Part shown: positions 51,100-62,583 of the stretch, piece after piece
Layout: every line of letters starts with the position of its first letter
How positions within the stretch are numbered: position 1 is the first letter of the stretch
From: Cunninghamella blakesleeana
Lineage: Eukaryota > Mucoromycota > Mucoromycetes > Mucorales > Cunninghamellaceae
Direction of reading: 5' to 3'
DNA length: 64,000 nt
NCBI GenBank assembly: GCA_017871115.1
Contig: JAFCIZ010000005.1
Location: 4,643,501-4,707,500 of the forward strand
Position numbers and translations under genes: made by a program
The notes under the pieces: model-generated
Database searches by the model: none
What the model saw: only the letters and a program-made list of their open reading frames with translations
Told to the model about the DNA's origin: nothing

Positions 51100-54000
51100 A
51101 TGCCAGCTATTACTCCTGCACAACTTTTAACTTTACAAAAAAATAATAAAAATATTAGAAATATATGTATTCTTGCTCATGTTGATCATGGTAAAACAAC
51201 TTTATCTGATTCTTTATTAGCCACCAATGGTATTATTTCTTCAAAAATGGCTGGTAAAGTACGTTATTTGGATTCAAGAGAAGACGAACAAGAACGTGGT
51301 ATTACAATGGAATCAAGTGCTATTAGTTTATATTTTAAATTAGTAAAAGCTGTACATAATGAAAATCAAGGTATTAATAAAAATTATTATTATTATTATA
51401 ATTATAATTATTATTATTGTTATTGTTATTTACTGAAGTTAAAAAAAATGACATTTTTATTTTTTTTTTTTTATTTTTTTTTTTACATATTTCTTTTCTA
51501 TTTTTATGCTTAATTAATAGAACCTACACAAATAACTAATGAATATTTAATCAATTTAATTGATTCACCTGGCCATGTCGATTTCTCTTCCGAAGTTTCT
51601 ACAGCGTCTCGTCTTTGTGATGGCGGTTTAGTCTTGATCGATGTAGTTGAGGGTGTTTGTACACAAACCATTTCCGTACTGCGACAGGCTTGGATTGATA
51701 AAGTCCGACCTATTTTAGTTTTTAATAAAATGGATCGTTTGATTACTGAATTGCAATTAACTCCTCTTGAAGCTTATACTCATTTAAATAAAATATTGGA
51801 ACAAGTAAATGCCATCATGGCTACTTTTTTCACCGGCGATTGGATGGAACATGAAGCTCGTAAACTATCATCATCGGCTAATAATAATAACAATACTACT
51901 ACTATGGATCAAGAAGAAACAAATCAAACATATGATTGGAGTGTAGATGATCGTGATGATTCTGATATTTATTTTGATCCTGCTAAAGGAAACGTCATTT
52001 TTTCAAGCGCTATTGATGGTTGGGCTTTTAGGTAAATCAAATGATAGTATATATACATATACTAAAAAGAAAAAAAAATGCTGTATTTATTTTTCGTTTA
52101 CTTTTTATATTACTATAGAATTCAACAATTTGCTATTATTTATGCTAAAAAACTTGGTGTTAGAGATGGTATTTTACAGAAATGTTTATGGGGTGATTTT
52201 TATTTTGACCCAAAAACAAAACGTGTTATTCAACAAAAACATTTAAAAGGAAGGCCATTAAAACCAATGTTTGTACAATTTGTTCTTGAAAACATATGGG
52301 CCGTCTATGATAGTGTGGTTGTACGACAGTAAGTATAGAAAAAATAAAAAAGGGAAAATGAAGAAAATGAAAAAAAATACTCAAGATTTATTTATTTTTA
52401 TTATTATTTATAATATAGAGATCGTGAACGTACAGAAAAGATTGTATCAGCATTAAATATTAAAGTTTTACCAAGAGACCTTAGATCTCGTGATACTCAA
52501 ACATTACTTTCAGCCATCTTTTCTCAATGGTTACCCTTATCCACATGTGTCTTATTAACAATTGTTGGTCAATTACCACCACCTGCTGACGCTCAAAAGC
52601 TTCGATTACCCAAAATGCTTCATCCTGATATAGAACAATTAGATAAAGAAGATATCGAACCTAAAAATGAAGTAGAAAAAGCGCTATATTCATGTGATAT
52701 ATCTGATGAAGCTCCTGTTGTAGCCTATGTTAGTAAGATGTTTGCCGTACCATCCGACCTTTTACCTGAAAATAAGAGAAAACAGATGACAGCTGAAGAA
52801 ATGCGTGAACGTGGACGTCAACAAAGATTATTAAGGCAACAAATCAAACAATTACAGCAACAGCAAGACGATGAATCGGGTATTCCTTTACAACCTGATC
52901 AATTAGCAGCTTTGCAGCAAAAAACCTCAGAGTTAGAACTTAATCAAGAAAACGATGATAACGAAAATGATGAAGATAGTAATAAAAAGTCTGAACATTT
53001 AATTGGTTTTGCTCGTTTATATTCTGGTACAATTCGTGTTGGACAAACCTTATATGTGATGGGTCCCAAATATAATCCTGAAGAACCCGATAAACATTGC
53101 ATAGAATTTACGGTTACTTCCTTGTATTTAATCATGGGAAGAGAATTGGAAGGTTTAAATGAAGTCAGTGCTGGGAATGTATTTGGTATTGGTGGATTAG
53201 AAGGTTATTTATTAAAGAACGGTACTTTGGCAAGTACCAAGACCAATGTTAAAAACATGGCTGGTGTAGCAATGGATTCACAACCTATTTTACGTGTCGC
53301 TTTAGAACCAGAAGATCCAACAGAAATGGATAAATTGGTTGAAGGATTACGCTTATTAAATCAAGCTGATCCTTGTGTTCAGGTCATGGTTCAAGAAACT
53401 GGGGAGCATGTCATTTTAACTGCTGGCGAATTACATTTAGAAAGATGCTTGAAAGATTTAAAAGAACGATTTGCTAAGATTGAAATCCATGTTTCGCCCC
53501 CAATTGTTCCTTTCCGCGAAAGCATTGTAATTAATCAAGATATGCCAATGATGAAAGAAGTCAAACCTGATGGTAATGGCGATGGCGATAGCACTATCAC
53601 TACTGCAACAACCATACCTCGTGGAAGCTTTTCTATCACTACATCAAATAAGCTAATTACTCTTAAAGTACGTACCGTTCCTTTACCAAACAATATAACT
53701 GATTTATTAATTAAACATTCAGCTACCATTACTTCGATTGTGGATAAAAAATTAGCAAAAAAGAAAACTTTAACAAAAATGAATCATGATGATATGGACG
53801 ATCAACAACAAAAGAAAGATGGTTTGGATATTGGCAATACTGGAACTGAAAAAGTCCTTGACGGTAAGGAATTACGTGATCTTTTGTATAAAGAATTCGA
53901 ACAAGTTAAAAAGAAAGGTGGTCCTTTGGCTTCCGTATGGGAAAACATTGTAGATGAGTAAGTATATGTATTTTTTAAAAAACAAAAAATAAAAAATAAA

Positions 54001-54481
54001 AAAAAAATGAAAAAGAAAAAGGATATACTAGTATAGAAAAAAAACCGCATAGATTAACCTTTTAATGTTTTTTACTTCATTCTTTTAAAAAGCATTTGGG
54101 CATTTGGTCCTCGCCGTATTGGATCTAATTTATTGATTAACCGTGTTCCAGGTTATATTCGAAAACCATTCTTTGATGATATTGATAAAGTTACAACCAC
54201 CAACTCTACTACAGCAACATCAACCGAAAATCAAGATGTCATAGAAGGAACAAATATTACTATAGATCATGCAGATGAAGTTATTAAAGTGGAACAACAA
54301 GATGATAATACTTTATCCAAAACATTATCTATATTAGATATTGATTTTCATATACATACTGGTTTCCAACTGTCAACATTAACTGGTCCATTATGTGCTG
54401 AACCTTTAACTGGCGTATGTTATATTGTACAAGATGTTATTATCAATAAAGAAGCAGTGGCTAATGAATCAAGTGATGGTA

Positions 54482-54513
<32 letters not shown>

Positions 54514-55305
54514 GGGTAAATGGATTTAAACATTTTTATATAAAACTAACCTATAATTGTCATTATTTTATTATTATTATTATCCATACAGTACGGTCTA
54601 AATTAGGTCTCATCCAAGGGCAAGTCATTACAAGTATGAAAGATGCATGCCGTCAAGGTTTCTTGGATTGGTCACCACGACTTTTATTAGCTATGTATAC
54701 ATGTGACATTCAAGCTTCAGGTAATAAAACAAAAACATAACGATGATTTATTTTAAAAAAAAAAGAAAAAGAAATCAAATTAAATATATATATCAATTTT
54801 TTTATTATTATTTTTTTAGCCGATGTGCTTGGACGTGTTTACGGTGTTATTTCAAAACGAAAAGGAAAAATTGTATTTGAAGATTTAAAAGATGGTACAC
54901 CATTTTGGCAAATCAGAGCTTTACTTCCAGTTGTCGAGAGTTTTGGGTTTTCTGACGAAATTCGTAAACGTACCTCAGGCGCAGCAAGTCCTCAACTCGT
55001 GTTTAGTGGGTAAGTAAAATTAAAAACACGATCAATAAAAATAAAAAAAGGTATACTAATATTAATTATACATCATATTATATAACATTCATTTATATAT
55101 TTATTTATATAGATTTGAATTATTAGATCAAGATCCTTTCTGGGTACCAACAACTGAAGAAGAATTAGAAGATTTAGGTGATAAAGCTGATAAGGAAAAC
55201 ATTGCAAGAAAATACATGGATACTGTACGAAAACGAAAAGGAATGTTTGTAGAAAAGAAATTAGTAGAACATGCCGAAAAACAAAGAACACTAAAAAAAA
55301 ATTAG
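51100..55305 (+). CDS. EFL1: EFL1/Ria1, GTPase releasing eIF6 (Tif6) from pre-60S ribosomes
   Basis: EF2-like GTPase that acts with Sdo1/SBDS in the last cytoplasmic step of 60S maturation. Exons 51100-51370, 51521-52031, 52119-52328, 52419-53957, 54093-54478, 54592-54720, 54820-55009 and 55113-55305 give 1142 residues, the family's normal size. G motifs: [24 protein letters not shown] and FNKMDR. EFL1-specific features: a low-complexity insertion in the G' region (about residues 210-250), a Gln/Asp/Asn-rich insertion in domain II (near [10 protein letters not shown]), and the absence of the diphthamide loop of EF2. ATG 51100 directly precedes the conserved N-terminus; the upstream open frame is ignored. 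Confidence 0.95.
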
Positions 55306-55510
55306 ATATAGCATCGTATATATTCACTCCCCATTTTCATTTTATAATTATTATTATGCATTTTTATTACTATTTTATTATAATCAAAAAGAATTCATAT
55401 TCCGCCATTTGTCTTATAATTTTTTTTAAATTCATATTCCCTTTTTCTCTTTTTCTTTCCTTTTCCTTTTTTTTTATATAATTAATACTAATAAAATATA
55501 TATATATATA
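55306..55510. other. short intergenic spacer EFL1-HMCES
   Basis: 205 bp, pyrimidine-rich leader and (TA)n before the HMCES ATG. No other feature. Confidence 0.7.
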
Positions 55511-56988
55511 ATGTGTGGACGTTTTTGTTTATGTACAGTTAACTTGGAAACAAAGTTAAAAGAAATTGGCATTGGCGTTGACAATCAGTGGATTGATAAA
55601 GATAAACATAAACCTCGATATAACTGTGCACCGCGATCTTATATTCCTGTAATTCGTAAAAGCGATAAAGAAAATTCAACAATTTTACAGTCTATGGTAA
55701 AAAAAAAAAAAAAAGGAAGAAGAAGAAGAGTGTGAGAAAGATAAAGGAATATATATAAAAATATAGATACTCTTTATCTGCAATTTTAGATAATTTTTTG
55801 TTCTATATACTACATAGGTGTGGGGGTTTGTACCTTATTTTGCTCAAAAAATGCCAGATACACAGGTAATATAAAAGAAGCAAACCATGTCTATATTTTA
55901 TTGCATCATATTGTATTTCCTGATACTCGCTTACACAACATATATATATATGTTATATTTATAGCCAATCAATGCTAGAGATGACACATTAATTGGGAGC
56001 TCACCAGTATTTGATAAATCAAAGAATCAACGTCGTTGTATTGTAGTTGCTGATGGGTAAAACGAATAAAATAAAAGAATTTTACCTTTTTTTTTTAAAA
56101 AAAAAAAAAGCAAGTATATGGGTTTCTAACCATAGTATAAATATATATTTGCCTTCTATATTTATCGATTATTTAAACATGTATGTATATGTATATATAT
56201 ATATATATAGATTTTATGAATGGAAAAAATTAAGCAATGGAAAAAAGATACCTTATTATACAAAAAGAAAAGATGGACAACTAATGTTATTTGCAGGAAT
56301 ATATGATGAAGCCCAGCCAAACGATTGGAAAGGATCAGCTACACTTTGCACTACAGCAATTATTACAACATCAGCTTCTCCCTTTTTTTCTTTTTTACAT
56401 GATCGTATGCCAGTTATTTTAGAAGTAGATCAAGTCGAGCATTGGTTAAATAAATCGTCATCATGGTCCACCGATTTAACCAAGTTAATGAAACCGTTTG
56501 AAGGGCAATTGGATTGGTAATTCAATTCATACATATATTCACTTACAAAAGAGGAAAAGAAAAAAAATGAATAAATACATATAAAAAAAGAGAGCGGAAA
56601 AGAATGGTACTTAAACATTATTATTTTATGTTTTTAAAAAAATAGTTATCAAGTAACAGATAAAGTTGGATCAACATCGAACGAATCTCCAGATTTTATT
56701 GTTCCCGTAGATTCCTTAAAGTCTTCTATATCAAGTTTTTTCACAAAATCTTCATCACCAACGCAACTACCTAAAACCATATTATCAGACAAACTTAAAT
56801 CATCATCGTCTTTAGCAACACCACCATTTCCATCACCTAAAAAAGAATCGAAAACGTTTTCTTCGACTACAGGTATAAAACGATCTAATGATGAAAAAAC
56901 CAATTCAGATAGTCAAAAATTAAAAAGAGTGAAACAAGAACCAGCAACAAATAATATAAAACAATTTTTTCATGCTAAATCAAAATAA
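55511..56988 (+). CDS. HMCES-type SRAP protein (abasic-site DNA-protein crosslink sensor)
   Basis: Forms a covalent thiazolidine link between its N-terminal cysteine and abasic sites in single-stranded DNA at replication forks. Exons 55511-55696, 55818-55865, 55965-56056, 56211-56516 and 56646-56988 give 324 residues. Cys2 follows the initiator Met (MCGRFCL), as the chemistry requires. SRAP motifs follow in order: YNCAPRSYIPV, WGFVPYF, NARDDTL, RRCIVVADGFYEWKK, LHDRMPVIL. The disordered tail from about residue 230 has two PIP-box-like ends (SSISSFF and NNIKQFF), the latter at the extreme C-terminus where human HMCES also carries a PCNA motif. Convergent with LAMTOR5. Confidence 0.93.
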
Positions 56989-57162
56989 TATATTCATCTG
57001 TAACTATATTATTATTGTTGTTGTTATTATTATTATCACTATTCCAAATAATAACGAAAAGTACCAAGGAATCGTCGTTTTATTATTTTATAAACAAAAA
57101 GAAAAGAAATATTTTGTACTATACAGGTGTTTTTTTTGTTTTATATGTATAAACGTATATTA

Positions 57163-57269
57163 TTATAAAAAAATAGCCAAAGTGAATGATCCATGGGGTT
57201 TGATAGCAATTTTCCTATTTCATTTTATTTTTAATAAAAAAAATAATTTATTCAGTATATTTTCTAATA

Positions 57270-57318
<49 letters not shown>

Positions 57319-57797
57319 ATCTCTATCTATTTAGCTTACATATTTTCAAAGTCTACAGTAACAGTTGGGTATTCATTTTTGGATTCCAATTCATGCTGTT
57401 CTTGAAGCGAACGAGTAGCATTTGCTATTGAGGTTATAAAAGCTGCGTTTTCAGTTTTGGCAATACCACGAACTATTATATATATATATATAAAGATAAG
57501 TTACATATTAATATGAATCATTGTATTATTACACCCTCTTTTTATATATTTATATAATGCTATATATATCTCGAAAAATAGAAAATAAAAAGTACATACC
57601 ACCAAGACATAAACCCATTTCATCTGTGATCAATACCCCCTTCACACCTTCTTTGTTTGCTCTACAATATATATATATATAACACGAGTAAAAGAAAGAA
57701 TAAGTCAAAAGATAAATGATATAAATTTATTAAACATATAAAAACGCATTTCTTATTATTACATATTATCTAATTTGCTGTTAAGATCCGTATCCAT
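57163..57797 (-). CDS. LAMTOR5: LAMTOR5 (HBXIP), Ragulator subunit
   Basis: Roadblock-fold subunit of the Ragulator scaffold that anchors Rag GTPases and TORC1 on lysosome/vacuole membranes. Four short exons, 57797-57763, 57661-57600, 57472-57340 and 57214-57163, give 93 residues, matching the ~91 of the animal protein. Conserved core: GVKGVLITDEMGLCLG, VRGIA, TENAAFITSIA, and a last strand pair IAIKPHGSFTLAIF. The last exon is easy to miss because reading through the third donor gives an immediate stop after FENM; its homology to the family's C-terminal strands supports the splice. Intron 3 contains a long (AT)n tract. Confidence 0.85.
57271..57316. repeat. (AT)n microsatellite in LAMTOR5 intron 3
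   Basis: About 20 consecutive AT units. Confidence 0.92.
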
Positions 57798-58564
57798 TTT
57801 AAATAAAAAAATATATTTTTAGCCTAAATAAAAGAAAAAGCAAGGAAAAGAATGGAATGAAAAAAGACTATTATTATTTTAAAAAAAATCGGAGCTTAAA
57901 TCACTGGTAAAAAAAGGATATTAAGTTAAACTTTTATCTTTAATCAAATATAAAACCCATTTCTTTATAGAAATAATAATAATAATAATCAAAAAGAAAA
58001 TCTTTAATATTATATAATATATATATATACGTTTGTAAGTATAACTTGCTTTCCTTTTTTTTTGTATTTTTAATAAATCGAAAAAAAGTGCATGAGTCTG
58101 GGTTTCAAATAGATACCATATATAAATAAAAAAAGGATCTACACTTTGATTCTGTAAAATAATGGTGAACATAATGACTTATTTTTTGCTTTAGTATTTT
58201 TTGTATTTAATTTTATTTAATAGATTAATATTAATATTAATATTAATTATTATTATTTATGAAAATATATACTTTTTGTTTTATTTCATTTTATTTGAAA
58301 ATAATACTATTATTTGATCAATATAATATGAAAAAGGATTTATTTTATATTGAAATCAAAATATGCTAAATGATAATAATATAATAAGAATATTATTATT
58401 ATTCTCCCTTTTATAATCGAGTTAATATTATTTATTTATTTATCCATTAACCCCTTATTTTATTTTTTATGTATATAAATTTCATCCCAATTTTTTAAAT
58501 TTTTTTTTTTCACTCTCTTTCTCTTTTTTTTTATATATATTGAAAAATAAATAAAAAAAAAAAA
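57798..58564. other. divergent intergenic region, no gene seen
   Basis: Between LAMTOR5 and the Iml2/TTC39 gene; AT-rich with TAATATTAA-type repeats near 58222-58250 and a T/C leader. Confidence 0.7.
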
Positions 58565-60151
58565 ATGGACGATTCGCGACCGACTAGTTTTTCTTCAGAT
58601 AACAATCCAATAAGTTTAGATCAACTTTCAATAACACACGAAGCATTTCATGAATCAGCCATTTTAAATACAAGGGATGACATATCAACTGATAGTGAAG
58701 GTAGTAGTACAGATGGGAACGAACAAGCTTATGATCTTCAGCTTGTTGTTAAAGCTTTAAAAACAACTTTACAACAACGTAAACAACAAGAACATCCACC
58801 TCTTGACGTAACTGATAATACAAGTGACCGTTCTTCTTCTTCGTCTTCTTCTTCTGCATCCTTAAATACACTATCTATTACTGATGCTATTGATGAAGAA
58901 CAATTACAAAGGCTCAATATTGCTAACCCTTCTAATCAACAACAAGTTGTTATTAATGAAGGGCAAGATGATTTTATAACAGAAAATAATAATAATAACA
59001 TTGCACAAAAGGAAACTCTTTCAAATTCAGGCTCTTGGGCAAATTGGATTCAATTACCGCCAAGCAAATCAAACGCTTTGCCTCCTAATTTACTTAATGT
59101 TGCAGATCAAGAAAAACAAGGTTAGATAATATCATATGTATTAAATTTTGGCATTACAGACCAGCTTTTTTGTTTAACTATAAATATTGATCGATTATTT
59201 GTTTGTTTTCTTTTATATATTAATTAATAATACTAAAAAATAGATGAAACTGCTACTCTTGCTATGGAATATTTTTTTAATAATCAATTTATGAAAGCTA
59301 AACAATTATTTGAAAAACATGCATCAAGGTATATATTAGTATTTATAAAAACAACTGCCATTACCATCACCATAATTAACTTTTTTTATCATTATTATTA
59401 TAATTATTTACATTAAAATAGCGACCCTTTACATTCACTTGGTTTAAGCTCAATGATATTCTTAAAAGGTATTCATAATAAAAAAATTATTAAATAATAG
59501 ATTAAATTTTAAAAATAAATGAAAAAAAAAAAAAGTAATTAACCTTTCATTACTATTATTTACTAATTAACTATTAAAAAAATAATATATACACTTACAT
59601 ATATAGCTGTCATGGTAAAGCAATATTAATTATAAAAACATTAAAAAAATAATCAGAGTAATAAATAATAATCAACATATACATATATATATTTATATAT
59701 ATATCAATAGACAAATGATCCTGGATTAAGAAAAGAAGGCTTAAAAACATTATTACATACCTATGATCTTGCTACGAGCCAATTAGAAGCAACAACAAAG
59801 CAACAGGGCATGCTTGGAAATTCTGTTTTTCAATACTTTCACTATTGTTATAATTATATAAAATGTGGTAATCACCATTTAGCAGCTCATCCTACACCCC
59901 GTCGTCATCGTGGCATAGAAAATGATCAAACAATTCCTAATGGTATTCTCCGTGCCCATATTATTAAAGCTGAATGCTGTTTACAAATGGCTCTTTTACA
60001 TCTTTTACAAGGTACTTATACTGGCTATGTTCAATGCGGCCTTAATATTAGAAGAGGTATGTATACATACATGCGTATAAATAAATAAATATATAATAAT
60101 GATCCATATATTAATATATATGTATCATCTTTTTTTTATCTATTCACTCTA

Positions 60152-60197
<46 letters not shown>

Positions 60198-62091
60198 CTC
60201 TATTTAGCTTATTCTAGTTATTACTTTGTATGGCAGGAACATCAAAGAATGGGTCAATTTTATGCCGGTCATATTGATCAAGATACTCTCTCCGGCCTTC
60301 AATTTGGGTAATAATAATAATTAAATAAATAAATTTTAATAGTCATATTCATAAAACCAATATTTCTTTCTTTCTTCTTTATTCTTAGTATTGGAGCCGT
60401 TCATTTAATATTAGACGCATTACCTTTAAAAATAAGAAAAATTGTATCTTCATTTAGTTGGCAACCTGAAAAACAACTAGGAATGGCTTTAATACACCTA
60501 AGTAAAGAAAACAAACGAATAAGATCACCTTGGGCTTCCTTATTGTAAGTTTTTTTAAGCTTTAATCATATTGTATATTTATTTTTTAAATATATATATA
60601 TATATAAACATACGCTAATATTAATTTATATATAATTGCCATTGTTACTATTGTTTTTATTATTTATCTATATTAGATTACTGGCCTATTATTCAATTTT
60701 AACGTCAAGCTGCCCCGAAATACTAATGATAGAATATACACAACCTGCTATTAAAGTAAGTTAAGTTTTTTATTTATTGTTTAATGTACACGTATGCTTT
60801 CATATGTGTATTTATTATATATTATCATTATTATTATCATAGATTTTATTAGAAGCACAACAATCATATCCTCATTCAGCTTTTTTTCTTCACTTCGCTG
60901 GTCGAATATCAAGAATTGGACGTAATTTCACCTTATCGACGCAATCATTTCTTTATGCTATTGAAATTAGTAAAAGTGATTGGGCCGAATTAGATATCTT
61001 CCATTTATGTAGCTATGAAATCGGTATGAATGCAATGATGCAAATGGATTGGCATGAAGCAATGAAAATCTTTGAACTTTTATATGAACAAGAATATTGG
61101 TCACGTGGGGTATTACGTTACTTACATGGTGCCTGTTGTGCAATGCTTAAATTAGATACTGATGCCATTTTACATTTTGCTCAAGTACCCAATTTAATTA
61201 CTCAAACATCTACTTTTTATAAAGATGAATATAAAACCGTCCATACTACCGTTAAAGCTATTCCAGCCAACATGAAAGATATAGAAAAATACGTATTAGA
61301 AAAGGTTCAATTCTTTGAAAGCAATGGCTATCAAGATTGTAGTTTATCTTTATGTGCTTTGGAATTCGTTTGTTTAACCAACGGTATCCGATTATTGGAT
61401 ACAGCCACTTTGGAACATTATTTAACTTTGATTGATGGTACTTTACAACATATTATTGATACGGAACAAATGGAATACGCTATTCGTGAGAATGAAGTGG
61501 ACCCTGATACACCTTTACCTTGTTATGTAAACCAACGTTCTGTCTTGCTATGGATGAAATCCTGTATATTTAATACAATTGGTCAATATGATGATGCCGT
61601 TGTACATTTGAATTGGATTGCAGATCATGCTGAAAATATTGAAGTAGACCGATGGGTTATTCCATATACGTTTTGGTATGTTTTTTGAAATGCATATATA
61701 CTTTTTTTTTAAAAAAAATAAAAAAGTTGCATTAGTTTACTAATTTTTATTTCCTACACTTTGTACTCCTATAGGGAAGCTGGTGTCACCGCTTGGAATC
61801 TTGATGACCGAACAAAAGGAAGAGAATTTTGGGAAAAAGCTGCTAGATATAAAAACTATACTTTCGAAAATCAAATGACAATGGTAAATAATAATAAAGG
61901 ATATGATAAAAATAGTCAAAAACTAATTTCTTTATTTTTTTATGGATATACTTTATTTAATTTATTGTGACCTTTAATAGAAAATTCATATAGCATTAAA
62001 TAAAGCAGATGAATTAGGTATACCAAGCTCTCGAGAAATAAGTTTTCAACTAGGCCGATCCGATTTCAAATCAATATCTTTATCATCTTAA
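58565..62091 (+). CDS. Iml2/TTC39-family TPR protein (DUF3808)
   Basis: Family linked to inclusion-body clearance and lipid-droplet/mitochondrial functions in yeast (Iml2) and lipid metabolism in animals (TTC39). Eleven exons: 58565-59120, 59244-59328, 59422-59468, 59607-59614, 59711-60056, 60208-60307, 60389-60544, 60677-60755, 60843-61675, 61775-61883 and 61981-62091, 809 residues in frame. The N-terminal ~190 residues are disordered, acidic and Ser-rich. The DUF3808 core follows: AMEYFFNNQFMKAKQLFE, LRAHIIKAECCLQMALL, GIGAVHLILDALP, YPHSAFFLHFAGRI, WSRGVLRYLHGACCAML. Exon 4 is only 8 nt (A-V-M junction) but has canonical AG/GT flanks and restores the frame. Confidence 0.9.
59607..59614 (+). 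other. 8-nt micro-exon of the Iml2/TTC39 gene
   Basis: CTGTCATG between TATATAG and GTAAAG. Needed to keep frame between the flanking exons (FLK and TNDPGLRKEG). Confidence 0.7.
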
Positions 62092-62583
62092 TTCTTTGCT
62101 GTAATATATATATTTATAAACTGACATCTATAAACTTTATTTTTTAAAAATACTATTTATTTCAATTATATACTATATCACTTTTTTATTAATAAATACA
62201 CTTATAATATCACTATCATTATCATAAAAAAAGTCACGTAATAGTTGTCAAGCACCAAAATTATTTTTATTAAAAATAAATTAGAGGTAGATATTAAAAA
62301 TAGATGAAAAAATTATTAAAATTAATAATAGTGGATCTAAAAAATAAGCGAACTATTTATTTACAAAATCAAAGATTGTTTATTATTATTAATTATATAA
62401 AGTATACAATAAACTAAATTATTTTTTGATAATTGCCATAATTACTATTAAAAATTTACAAACTATTCATGCATCACTATTTTGCCGCCCAAAAATGTCG
62501 ATGTTTAAAAAATGGAATTAAAAAAAGAAAAAAATTATTATTATTCTTTCTTTTTTTTAAATAATAATAATATATAATTGCAT
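62092..62583. other. intergenic spacer, no gene seen
   Basis: Between two plus-strand genes. AT-rich; no tRNA or other RNA gene recognised on either strand. Confidence 0.7.
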
